From NCBI GenBank assembly GCA_045603305.1, contig JAZULV010000079.1, positions 32,025 through 96,024 of the forward strand: a stretch of DNA of 64,000 nt, read 5' to 3'. Under the pieces are notes generated by a model. The model made no database searches and had not been told where the DNA came from. It saw only the letters and a list, made by a program, of their open reading frames with translations. The position numbers were made by a program, and so were the translations under genes. Position 1 is the stretch's first letter; every line of letters starts with the position of its first letter. The DNA comes from JAFRXK01 sp045603305 (GTDB lineage: Bacteria; Bacillota; Clostridia; Lachnospirales; Lachnospiraceae). Positions 53,375 to 61,719 of the stretch are shown piece after piece.

Positions 53375-53738
53375 AGCATTCACCGCCTTTCGTTTACAAC
53401 CGTGCTTTTATTTTATCATTTTAAATACCGATTGTAAACAGTTATATATTATATTAATACATATAATATTAAAAATACCATTTCTATTTTATTTTGGTTT
53501 TTCTGTTTGCATCTGTTTTGCTGGGATTTTGTTTTATAATTAATTTTCAAAATAATATTTACTTATAAACGTAAAGCACCTATAAAATATAGATCCCATA
53601 CGATCCATTATTCTATAGGCACTTTACAAAAAGTATTATTTAATTCATTTATGACAACACAAAACGTTAATACTCATACAATTCACTATTTTTTTTATAT
53701 ACTATTTCATATAATTTCTTATACAATACATAACTAAT
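53375..53738. other. 364-base intergenic region with large inverted repeat
   Basis: AT-rich. It contains the hairpin at 53571-53627 and a T-rich stretch at 53680-53705. No gene is visible. Confidence 0.6.
53571..53627. repeat. 14-base-pair inverted repeat
   Basis: GTAAAGCACCTATA and TATAGGCACTTTAC pair over 14 positions with two wobbles when folded, around a loop of about 29 bases that contains the near-repeat GATC CCAT / GATC CATT. Only weak T-runs follow on either side. It may act as terminator of the lipoprotein gene at 53739, or be a small mobile hairpin. Confidence 0.5.
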
Positions 53739-54671
53739 CTACCAATAACGAGGATATTCTTCATATTTTTCAAGAGAAACATTAAAGACTCCATCCCCCT
53801 GATAAAGCACATTATATCTTATCTCTGCAATTTCACGTTGCACTCCCTCTGGATATTCATTAACAATCATTCCTATGGTCATTGGTTTTCCACTGCCTAA
53901 TGTTACGCTTTCCCACATTCCCCATTTCACCATAGGTTGACCTTCAGCAATTAACATCCCTGAACACATTCCTGTCAATATATCTTCATCAACAGGATTC
54001 TCAACTTCAGACCACTCATATTCACTGCTGTAATGCTGTGATATAATCTCTGTTACAGTATCCGAAAAATCAGCAAACTTTAAGCAATATAATTCAAAAC
54101 TATCCTGTGTTTTATTGTAATCAAACACAAACAGCTTATCATTCATATATGCACTACCACGATCCATTATAAATGAACATGCAAGCTCTATATCACCATC
54201 ATCATCAAAGTCTCCTTCAATATAATGTACAGGATCTACAAAAGAATAACCATACTCTTCATAACACTCTATGTCACTTATTATTTCGTAAAATAGCACT
54301 CGGTCATTATACACAACATATTTGTCGCCGGTTTTTAAAATAATATTATTATTAGAATTACAAATACTTTCATCCTTATATGTATAAAGCTCCATATCAC
54401 TTTCCTGACACTCATATATGCTTAATAACTCATAGTCCGGCTCATCCATAACTCTATCTATATCACATTTTATGCCTTGAACGGTAAAATCATCCAAACC
54501 TATTGTAACGTCCTGTATATCTGTACTATTTTCAGTAGTTACCTCTACGCTATTTTCAATAACTTTCTCCGTTGTCATTTGGTCTTCACCGTTACCTGCA
54601 ATCTGATTATTGCTTTTACAACCTGCGAACAAAAGTACTGTTACTACAAGCAAAAGAATACTTTTTTTCAT
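53739..54671 (-). CDS. Putative lipoprotein, acidic, function unknown
   Basis: A 310-residue exported protein with a hydrophobic start and lipobox AGC (Cys18), then a Thr/Glu-rich segment (about 32-52). The rest is acidic and aromatic; a VQGIKCDIDRVMDEPDYELL and a YIEGDFDDDGDIELACSF region resembles dockerin/VCBS-like FDDDGD calcium loops and FG-GAP-like repeats. No further family can be named. The ATG follows AAAGG at an 11-base spacing. It is separated from the AbiE genes by 364 bases and from the HTH gene by 137. Confidence 0.72.
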   Translation of the reverse strand: MKKSILLLVVTVLLFAGCKSNNQIAGNGEDQMTTEKVIENSVEVTTENSTDIQDVTIGLDDFTVQGIKCDIDRVMDEPDYELLSIYECQESDMELYTYKDESICNSNNNIILKTGDKYVVYNDRVLFYEIISDIECYEEYGYSFVDPVHYIEGDFDDDGDIELACSFIMDRGSAYMNDKLFVFDYNKTQDSFELYCLKFADFSDTVTEIISQHYSSEYEWSEVENPVDEDILTGMCSGMLIAEGQPMVKWGMWESVTLGSGKPMTIGMIVNEYPEGVQREIAEIRYNVLYQGDGVFNVSLEKYEEYPRYW

Positions 54672-54808
54672 AATCTATCGTTTACCTTTCTTATTTAAAG
54701 CACTTTTTATTACTATCAAAAAATCGTATTGTACCGACATGGCATTCTCTTAAACCTTCACCCTTGTTAATTATACTATCATTATAATAATAACGTAACA
54801 TGTTTTTG

Positions 54809-55042
54809 TCACCCATCCGTCACCACCAGAATCTCATCAACAGACACATTAAACACTGCTGCCAAAACCACCAGATTATCAACTAAAGGTAGTGCTGTTC
54901 CATGCTGCCACTTGTAAATTGCCTGAGGCGTTGTAAAACCGAAAATACTCTGAAGCTCTTTTACTGATAACCCGCAACGCTCTCTTAATTTTGTAATATT
55001 CTCTCCTGTCTTAACCATATCAATGGTTGGAATTGTAATCAT
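54809..55042 (-). CDS. Small XRE-family HTH regulator
   Basis: A 77-residue DNA-binding protein with a helix-turn-helix (about 13-70): ITKLRERCGLSVKELQSIFG, TPQAIYKWQHGTALPLVDNL, then VSVDEILV. Classic XRE fold. AGGAGG precedes the ATG at 55042. It has no linked toxin and lies about 110 bases downstream of rtcB, so it may regulate itself or nearby genes. Confidence 0.85.
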   Translation of the reverse strand: MITIPTIDMVKTGENITKLRERCGLSVKELQSIFGFTTPQAIYKWQHGTALPLVDNLVVLAAVFNVSVDEILVVTDG

Positions 55043-55151
55043 TTTAATCCTCCTATTCCGGCAACTAAGTCAGAATGGAAGGTAAAGTCATTAAATCTCA
55101 AATATACTTAGCTTCATCTCGATTATACGACTCATCAAATCAACCACAGGC

Positions 55152-56351
55152 TTAGTTTGCCTTAAAGTTATAAATTGGTTTCATTACATCAATAACTGTA
55201 ACCGACTCCTCGATTACATCAATAATATCGGACAAGGACTTATACGCCATAGGTGCCTCGTCCAGTGTCTCCTCATTTACTGAGGTAGTATATACTCCCG
55301 CCATCTCCTGCCTGTACTCATCAAGGCTAAGCTGCTCTTTCGCTGCCCTTCTGGACATAATTCTTCCGGCTCCGTGAGGTGCAGAATAATTCCACTCCGG
55401 ATTGCCTTTACCGATGGCAAGTACACTTCCATCCCTCATATTGATTGGAATCAACACCTTCTCGCCTTCATGGGCGGCAATTGCACCCTTTCTCAGTATC
55501 ATTTCCTCTGTATCAATATAATTGTGAATTGTATGGAACGCCTCTGTGCCGGTAAGTCCCGCTCGCTCAAGTAACACTTCCGCAATCTTCTCACGATTTC
55601 TCTTGGCAAAACTCTGGCAAATCTCTACGTCAGCAAGATAATCCTCAAAATACTGACCATAAAGGAAACATAAGTCCTCCGGTATAGTAGTCTCTCTCAT
55701 ATTCCAGGAAATAGCCTGTAGAGCTGCCTGAATTTCCTTCCTCCTGCCCGCAGCCTTATACTCAGCAATAATTGCATCTCTCTCCGCAAAATATGTCTCC
55801 TTACCCTTATTAAGGTCAATTGCAAGCTGCTGATAAATATCTGCTACCTGCTTGCCAAGGTTTCTGCTGCCGGAGTGAATGACCAGATAATTGGTGCCGT
55901 CCTGGGCTCTGTCAACCTCAATAAAGTGATTTCCTCCGCCTAAAGTTCCAAGACTTCTTTCAAGCCTTTTTGTGTCCTTTAAACTTCTGTAGCAACGAAG
56001 CTTAGTAAGGTCAAACCTCTCCTGTCTACCTTCCCATACATTCATTCCTGAAGGAACAAAATGTGCCGCCTCATCAAGCTTTTCAAAGTCAATATCCTTC
56101 TCGGCAAGCTTCACCGTATACATACCGCATCCAATGTCCACGCCTACAATGTTTGGAACTGCTTTGTCTTTTACCGTCATTGTTGTACCGATAGTACAGC
56201 CCTTACCGGCGTGAACATCCGGCATAATTCTAATCTTACTGCCCTCGGTAAACTCGTAGTCACACATTCTCTTTATTTGCTCGATTGCCTCGTCTTCCAC
56301 TACTTTAGCATAGCAGATGGCAGTATTTACTTTTCCCTTAATCTCAAACAA
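55152..56351 (-). CDS. rtcB: RtcB-family RNA ligase
   Basis: A 399-residue RNA ligase that joins 2',3'-cyclic phosphate or 3'-phosphate to 5'-OH ends with GTP and Mn2+. Key motifs are VGVDIGCGMYTVK (near 72-84, metal Cys), HSGSRNLG (near 156) and SAPHGAGRIMSRRAAKE (near 321-337, with the guanylylated His region). The start is TTG at 56351 with AAAGGAGAG 8 bases upstream; FEIKGKVNTA matches the usual family beginning. There is no rtcA or archease neighbour, and no RNA is next to it except the transcript described at 56555-56785. Confidence 0.93.
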   Translation of the reverse strand: MFEIKGKVNTAICYAKVVEDEAIEQIKRMCDYEFTEGSKIRIMPDVHAGKGCTIGTTMTVKDKAVPNIVGVDIGCGMYTVKLAEKDIDFEKLDEAAHFVPSGMNVWEGRQERFDLTKLRCYRSLKDTKRLERSLGTLGGGNHFIEVDRAQDGTNYLVIHSGSRNLGKQVADIYQQLAIDLNKGKETYFAERDAIIAEYKAAGRRKEIQAALQAISWNMRETTIPEDLCFLYGQYFEDYLADVEICQSFAKRNREKIAEVLLERAGLTGTEAFHTIHNYIDTEEMILRKGAIAAHEGEKVLIPINMRDGSVLAIGKGNPEWNYSAPHGAGRIMSRRAAKEQLSLDEYRQEMAGVYTTSVNEETLDEAPMAYKSLSDIIDVIEESVTVIDVMKPIYNFKAN

Positions 56352-56487
56352 ATCTAATCTCTCCTTTCAAATCATTCCCTACAGACAACTGTGGGATACT
56401 GTCCGTCAATAATTTATATACACAAACCTAGATTCTCTTATATTAAAAAAATCAGGCTTCTTTTATTATTGTTTCGATATAACAAAA

Positions 56488-56516
56488 ACCGCCTACCTTC
56501 ATATAAGATAAGCGGT
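56488..56516 (-). terminator. Terminator of the 36-codon gene
   Basis: Minus-strand arms ACCGCTTATCTT / AAGGTAGGCGGT pair over 12 positions with two wobbles and are followed by TTTTTGTT, about 40 bases after the stop at 56555. Confidence 0.85.
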
Positions 56517-56554
56517 CCATGATAAATCTTTCTATGCTCAAGATAATCATACAG

Positions 56555-56665
56555 TTATACTTCTTTGCCTATGCTTATATGAGTACACGAAATTAAACCC
56601 TGTTCTTTATCCAGAGCTTCGTAACGATCACTATTAAGATAGGCTATAAACATAACTGTATTCAT
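56555..56665 (-). CDS. 36-residue peptide gene downstream of structured leader
   Basis: ATG at 56665, AAAGGA 8-9 bases upstream, TAA at 56557-56555. The peptide starts MNTVMFIAYLNSDRYEAL and ends ISIGKEV, with no membrane helix. It lies between a strong promoter and leader and a strong terminator, so it is very likely expressed. I recognise no family. The leader (56666-56785) is larger than the gene. Confidence 0.6.
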   Translation of the reverse strand: MNTVMFIAYLNSDRYEALDKEQGLISCTHISIGKEV

Positions 56666-56785
56666 CGAAAAAATCCTTTCCGGACAAGATAGTCCTTTTA
56701 TCTTTTTAATGATGTTGGGTTCAAAAGGTATTTTGCCCCCATGATACCTACGGATTGTTACGCACTATGTGCTCCTGGTATCTTT
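56666..56785 (-). ncRNA. Structured leader RNA of the 36-codon gene, unknown family
   Basis: The transcript should begin near 56784. A closing stem GATACC (56782-56777) / GGTATC (56748-56743) encloses GGA-GCAC-ATA-GTGC with a matching TCC. Next come GGTAT / ATACC and a GGGG / CCC pairing possibility, then AAGATA / TATCTT and GGAC / GTCC, which overlap and so exclude each other. The last stem can also pair with the AAAGGA ribosome site. The layout suggests a switch-like control of translation. I do not recognise it as a known riboswitch class. Confidence 0.55.
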
Positions 56786-56790
56786 TAAAT

Positions 56791-56819
56791 AATATAGCAC
56801 AGAAAAAATAATTTGTCAT
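56791..56819 (-). promoter_or_regulatory. Promoter of the leader/36-codon gene
   Basis: ATGACA (56819-56814) and TATATT (56796-56791) are 17 bases apart on the minus strand with TGC directly before the -10 box (extended -10). Confidence 0.7.
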
Positions 56820-56835
56820 TATACCGGTGGTATAA
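56819..56835. promoter_or_regulatory. Perfect inverted repeat before the small-gene promoter
   Basis: TTATACC-GGT-GGTATAA, 7-base arms with a 3-base centre, ending at the edge of the -35 box. An operator is likely; it could also help end hipA-like transcripts. Confidence 0.5.
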
Positions 56836-56880
56836 AATTTGACATTTATTACACATCCAATATAATTATATCGATAATAT

Positions 56881-58101
56881 TTATTTGTTGTAATAAACAG
56901 CTGCAACATCTTTTATTACATCATCTTCCGTCTTATCCACAGTAACATATTCCGATTTTGACAATGCTTTCAGTCTGTCAATTCTCTTCATAACAGAAAA
57001 TAGTATAGCATTTTTTCTGAAATCATCTATATATTCTCCGGCATCTTTATACACTGTATATATCTCTTCTTCGATACCTTCTAACTTATCAAAATCAATC
57101 CAGTCAAAAGAAGTCACCAGTTTTAGCTGCTCCTCATGGTGTTTCTTAAAAGGCTTGCATTCTACTCCCTTACCCGAAATAATCTGACTCGAAAGTTTAT
57201 CAAATCCTAGAGAAGAACCGCTATCAAAAATCGGCGCTGCACCAATCCATTCAAGAGTATTGGCATTACGAATCAAACCAAAATTATTCTGATGCCTGTC
57301 TTCATTGGCAATGATATAATCCAAAACAATCATCTGGTCTATGGCATGAACCATTCCTTTTACACCAAGCAGCTCACAACAATTCAAATAATGTCGGTAA
57401 ACTGAAGTATTATTATCCTTTTTAGCAATCTGCATAACTCTCCATGCACTGACAAGCTCCGTATCCGGTGTTACAAAATCTTCACAGATACTATAAGGTT
57501 CCCCGCCATCCCACATCAATGTGTATGGTATATGTGGAATGCCTAGTCTTCTCATTATGACAGTTGCGATTACTTCATTAAATGGCTGTTGCATATATGG
57601 CGGACTTCCGGCTTTTATGAGGCATCGCTTCCCATTAATAATCTTCCATCTCTTCTTAAGGCATCCGTCAGATGTATTATCCGGAGAGTGAAAATCAAAA
57701 CCATCAGTAATAACCGCCTTACCAAGTAATACATCGCCGATATCTTCTGAAAAAGAGTTTTCAAAGAAGTTTACCTCACTCCAAGCCACAACATTATCAT
57801 GGGGCTTAACCCAATACTGATCGGATAAACTAAGACCCAAACATCTTGTAAGCAACATCCTCGTATTCTGTAAATTCAATGTTTCTAAAGCCCTATTAAT
57901 ACCGGAACGACTGGCAGGAATGGAGCGATCCAGCCACCATAAGTTAAGTGCACCACGATCTACTATCCCCTTATTAACCTGAACACCCACAGGTAAATGT
58001 GATTCGTTATAAACAGATATAATCTTATTAATATTACCGGTTGCTTCGTCAAGGTCAAGTTCTGCAACAGCAATATCTTTATGCATTAACACATATCTCA
58101 T
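56881..58101 (-). CDS. HipA-like kinase domain protein
   Basis: A 406-residue protein. IIANEDRHQNNFGLIRN is a HipA-like catalytic loop with Asp and Asn ligands and APIFDSGSSLGF matches the Mg-binding DxG-type segment; KRCLIKAGSPP near 168 is a candidate nucleotide-binding lysine region. There is no HipA N-terminal domain, and no HipB-type partner is adjacent. Related proteins in Clostridia are often annotated as HipA-like or excisionase-like. I chose the ATG at 58101, after GGAGGTGGTAGGA, rather than the TTG 15 bases upstream. Toxin activity or Ser/Thr kinase activity is inference. Confidence 0.8.
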   Translation of the reverse strand: MRYVLMHKDIAVAELDLDEATGNINKIISVYNESHLPVGVQVNKGIVDRGALNLWWLDRSIPASRSGINRALETLNLQNTRMLLTRCLGLSLSDQYWVKPHDNVVAWSEVNFFENSFSEDIGDVLLGKAVITDGFDFHSPDNTSDGCLKKRWKIINGKRCLIKAGSPPYMQQPFNEVIATVIMRRLGIPHIPYTLMWDGGEPYSICEDFVTPDTELVSAWRVMQIAKKDNNTSVYRHYLNCCELLGVKGMVHAIDQMIVLDYIIANEDRHQNNFGLIRNANTLEWIGAAPIFDSGSSLGFDKLSSQIISGKGVECKPFKKHHEEQLKLVTSFDWIDFDKLEGIEEEIYTVYKDAGEYIDDFRKNAILFSVMKRIDRLKALSKSEYVTVDKTEDDVIKDVAAVYYNK

Positions 58102-58163
58102 TCCTACCACCTCCAATCAAAAGACTTTTACTAATTATATCATATTTAATCTATCTATCAATT

Positions 58164-58197
58164 AAAACCGCTCATCTTATCCAAGACAAACGGTTTT
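58164..58197 (-). terminator. Terminator after the large membrane protein gene
   Basis: Minus-strand arms AAAACCG / CGGTTTT with wobble-rich inner pairs are followed by TAATTG. The T-run is inside the arm; it lies 15 bases after the stop at 58214. Confidence 0.6.
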
Positions 58198-58213
58198 ATG
58201 CATATTTATTATA

Positions 58214-59905
58214 TTATTTCTTATCACAGGTCACAATCTCTTTCCCTGCATGTGTAATTGATACCACATCCCCGCTCTTAAGAAGCAGCATATCCTCATG
58301 ACTTCCTGCCTTTGCCCTGTAAATATCTTCTTTACTATCAATCAGATAAATATAGGTATCACCGTCAATAACTACATACTTAATATCAACTATCTCAATC
58401 GTGGTTTCGTCTGTTGCAACAGGTTCTTCTTCACTCTGCTCCGGAATCTCTGTCACTGCATCTCCGGTTCCAATCAGACTTCGATACTTTCTAATACATT
58501 CGTCCTGGGTTACAGCTGTAGTAACAAGATTATACTGTTCTACATTCACTGTTGCATAGAGTTTTACCAAACCGCTCGCATCCTTTAAAACCATAATATA
58601 TGTAGGATGTCCGTCTACATTTATCAGGGATGGAAAACTTGCCTGATATCCCTTCTCCTGCACTTCGCCCTCTGCTGCAGCCATCGCTGAAGCCTCATCT
58701 GCACCGGAAATATTGTAATAATGTGCCTCACCGGTTCTCTCATTTGCCAGAAGGAAACCAATATTGGAACTGTCATTATTCACAGAGGTTACTCCGGTAT
58801 AAATCCATATATCGCCGTCCTTTGCCACATATCCATAATCAGACACCGGTGTATCATCTGACTCATCCTCAGTCACTCTATATTCTGTCACCTGCTTGCA
58901 GCCTTTTTTACCAAATATGCTGTTCCAGAAACCATTCTGTAACTTTCCATACCAGTTATACTGCTCACAAATCAAATCTCCATCATATACATCATCTGCC
59001 CATATCGGAACATCGCTTAATGGAAAATATTCAAGGTCACCATTTACAGGATTTAAAATAATCGCACCCTTAACAGTAGTCGCACCAAAAATAATAGTTT
59101 TCTTATAAACTGTTGCAATATAGTATGGGTTGCCTTCTTCATCTACTTCGAAATGAAGATTGCCAAATATCTCTGTAGGATAATTCTTTCTGATATATCT
59201 AGAAGCATCCTGACCAAAATATGCAGAAGGTACATAAATCATACCTTCTTCGCAGGACTGATAAGAGGCTGACATTGAAACAGGGTCAACTAAAATATAT
59301 CCCGGTGTTCCGTTTGACTTGTTATTCATCCACTTAAAGAATCCGGCATAATCCAACGCTGCAACCTTTTTAGGTGTTCCCTTGAAATCAATCTGTATAT
59401 AATCATTTGATACATCATACTGGCTTACTACATGTGAAAGAGTACCAATTTCTCTGTCTCCAAGCATTCTGGCAGACTTTGTGTCCATCAATGCTATAAC
59501 GTCAGTATTAAGTGACTCTGCCAAATCTTCTTCAAATACAGCTTCTTCTACTGTAATTAACTTAGAGTATTCTGAAGCATGAAAAACTGTAGTTCCTGCA
59601 AATCCGGCAAGTAACACTCCTAAAAACAGCACTATAGGAACTATAATGGTCTTATCCTGCTTAACTATATACTGAAACTCTTTATCTACTGTACATAAAG
59701 TAATATATTTTGCTATGGTAAAGGCAACACTTGCAAATATTATCATCGTCCAAAAGCCGACAGACTGAAGATTCCATGCCGGAATAAAGAAATAATTAAT
59801 GAACAAAACCACAGCAACTGCCGTAATTATTCCAACTATCCAGGACTTTGTCTTTACTTCACTAATCGTTCTCTCTCGGTATGATTTATTATTTGATTTC
59901 TTCAT
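58214..59905 (-). CDS. Large uncharacterised membrane protein
   Basis: A 563-residue protein. Helices lie near residues 24-44, 50-70 and 87-108, then a long extracytoplasmic part (about 112-563). Its repeat-like GYILVDPVSMSA, GAIILNPVNGDLEY and GFLLANERTGEAHYYNI strings suggest a beta-propeller-like or PepSY-like fold. I do not know the family. It ends after a Glu/Thr-rich linker and a short tail with no sortase signal. The gene stands alone next to uppP and has an ATG and AGGGGA upstream. Confidence 0.72.
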   Translation of the reverse strand: MKKSNNKSYRERTISEVKTKSWIVGIITAVAVVLFINYFFIPAWNLQSVGFWTMIIFASVAFTIAKYITLCTVDKEFQYIVKQDKTIIVPIVLFLGVLLAGFAGTTVFHASEYSKLITVEEAVFEEDLAESLNTDVIALMDTKSARMLGDREIGTLSHVVSQYDVSNDYIQIDFKGTPKKVAALDYAGFFKWMNNKSNGTPGYILVDPVSMSASYQSCEEGMIYVPSAYFGQDASRYIRKNYPTEIFGNLHFEVDEEGNPYYIATVYKKTIIFGATTVKGAIILNPVNGDLEYFPLSDVPIWADDVYDGDLICEQYNWYGKLQNGFWNSIFGKKGCKQVTEYRVTEDESDDTPVSDYGYVAKDGDIWIYTGVTSVNNDSSNIGFLLANERTGEAHYYNISGADEASAMAAAEGEVQEKGYQASFPSLINVDGHPTYIMVLKDASGLVKLYATVNVEQYNLVTTAVTQDECIRKYRSLIGTGDAVTEIPEQSEEEPVATDETTIEIVDIKYVVIDGDTYIYLIDSKEDIYRAKAGSHEDMLLLKSGDVVSITHAGKEIVTCDKK

Positions 59906-59988
59906 ACTTTAATATCCCCTCTCTAATCTAGTAATTTATATAAGTTTTTAGATATCACTGAACAAAAAGTATCATTGTACTCAGTAAT

Positions 59989-60873
59989 TTATCTCATAAG
60001 AAAATAAGCCAACACTATAATACCAAGTATAATTCTATATACACCAAAAACCTTAAAGTCATGCTTCTTAATATAATCCATAAGGAACTTGATTGATATC
60101 ATGGACACAACAAAGGCAACTATCATACCAACTATAAGTATAACTGCCTCAGATGCAGTGTAATTAAAGCCAAACTTCACAAGCTTTAATAAGCTGGCAC
60201 CAAACATTATCGGAATTGACATGAAGAATGAAAACTCCGCCGCTGCTGTTCGTGACACTCCAAGAACCATTGAACCGATAATAGTTACTCCTGATCTGGA
60301 TGTTCCGGGTATAAGCGAAAGCACCTGAATCATACCAATTGTAAATGCACCTGTATAAGACAACTCACCTACACTTTTTATAATAGGCTTTCTCTTCTTA
60401 TTCCATATCTCAACAACAATAAAAAGCACACCATATATTATCAATGTGGCAGATACTACAAATCCATTATAAAAATGCGCATCAAACCAGTCATTAAACA
60501 ATACACCAATAACACCGGCAGGAATACATCCGATAATAACCCTAAACCAAAGCTGCCATGTATCTTTTCTATAGTGGGAAGCAATCCAGTAAGGTATATG
60601 TACTTTCTTGCTAAATATGCTCATGGTTGTGTTCTTCTTTGCATTCTTATTAAATGCAAACGGATTAAGCTTTTCAAAGAACATTACACATACAGCAAGT
60701 ATTGCTCCAAGCTGAATAACTACAAGGAACATCTCCCAGAATTCCTTTGAAACTTTAAGTGGGGTCAGCTCCTCCAAAAGAATCATATGTCCGGTACTAC
60801 TGATTGGAAGCCACTCGGTAATACCTTCCACAATACCAAATAATATAACTTTTAATAATTCGATAAAATCCAT
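59989..60873 (-). CDS. uppP: Undecaprenyl-diphosphatase
   Basis: A 294-residue membrane phosphatase (BacA/UppP) that converts undecaprenyl pyrophosphate to the monophosphate for wall synthesis and confers bacitracin tolerance. Signature motifs are EGITEWLPISSTGHM (near 16-31) and PGTSRSGVTI (near 188). It has 7-8 helices. The extra cytoplasmic loop (about 70-100, KNTTMSIFSKKVHIPYWI) is longer than in E. coli BacA. AGGGAG precedes the ATG. Confidence 0.95.
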   Translation of the reverse strand: MDFIELLKVILFGIVEGITEWLPISSTGHMILLEELTPLKVSKEFWEMFLVVIQLGAILAVCVMFFEKLNPFAFNKNAKKNTTMSIFSKKVHIPYWIASHYRKDTWQLWFRVIIGCIPAGVIGVLFNDWFDAHFYNGFVVSATLIIYGVLFIVVEIWNKKRKPIIKSVGELSYTGAFTIGMIQVLSLIPGTSRSGVTIIGSMVLGVSRTAAAEFSFFMSIPIMFGASLLKLVKFGFNYTASEAVILIVGMIVAFVVSMISIKFLMDYIKKHDFKVFGVYRIILGIIVLAYFLMR

Positions 60874-60905
60874 AATTCTCCCTCTGCTTATCTATATAAT
60901 ATATT

Positions 60906-61589
60906 CTATCTGTTTCTAACATTCTCTATCTGCCAGTCGATAGGCTCGATGCCGTGACTCTTTAAAAATTCATTTGTCTGGCTGAAATGCTTACATCCCA
61001 TAAATCCTCTGTAAGCAGATAATGGACTTGGGTGCGGTGCCTCTAAAATCAAATGCTTAGGATTGTTAAGCATACTTTTCTTCATCTGGGCAGGTCTGCC
61101 CCATAAGAGATACACTATCGGTCTGTCGATTTCATTCACCACACGAATTGCCGCATCGGTAAATTGTTCCCAGCCGATACCTCGATGTGAATTAGCCGCG
61201 TGAGCTCTTACTGTCAGTACAGTGTTGAGCAATAATACGCCCTGCTTAGCCCACTTCTCCAAATATCCGTTATCCGGTACATAGCAGCCTAAATCATCAC
61301 GCAGTTCCTGATAAATGTTTACCAATGACGGTGGTATATCCACATCCGGCTTCACTGAAAAACAAAGCCCATGAGCCTGACCAACATTATGATAAGGGTC
61401 CTGACCTATAATTACAACCTTCACCTCTGACAGTGGAGTAAAATCAAAGGCATTAAATATATCATTTGAATCAGGGAATACCTGATAATTATTATATTCA
61501 TCTCGAACCTTCTTATATAACTCAGCATAATAAGGCTTCTTAAATTCTGCTGAAAGCGGCACAAGCCAGTCATTTGCTATTGCACCCAT
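60906..61589 (-). CDS. ung: Uracil-DNA glycosylase
   Basis: A 227-residue family 1 UDG. Motif A is GQDPYHNVGQAHGLCFSV with catalytic Asp, and the HPSPLSAYRGFMGCKHFS motif holds the C-terminal catalytic His. It removes uracil from DNA to start base excision repair. Length and both motifs are complete. AAGGAG precedes the ATG. It is 33 bases after the uppP start region on the same strand but probably independently regulated. Confidence 0.96.
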   Translation of the reverse strand: MGAIANDWLVPLSAEFKKPYYAELYKKVRDEYNNYQVFPDSNDIFNAFDFTPLSEVKVVIIGQDPYHNVGQAHGLCFSVKPDVDIPPSLVNIYQELRDDLGCYVPDNGYLEKWAKQGVLLLNTVLTVRAHAANSHRGIGWEQFTDAAIRVVNEIDRPIVYLLWGRPAQMKKSMLNNPKHLILEAPHPSPLSAYRGFMGCKHFSQTNEFLKSHGIEPIDWQIENVRNR

Positions 61590-61719
61590 TCTTTAAACTC
61601 CTTACGTATTAAACCATATATCATTACCATCTGCTCTACGCATCCTATAAGCAGGCAAACTCTTCACATGATATATCATAAAAACATATGTTATTTATCT
61701 TTGCCAAATATTTCACCGG

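Larger units (their letters stand above)
56352..56880. other. 529-base region with a small-gene unit
   Basis: The part 56482-56835 is the promoter-leader-ORF-terminator unit described separately. From 56352 to 56481 is the rtcB upstream region, in which I see no strong promoter. Confidence 0.6.
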
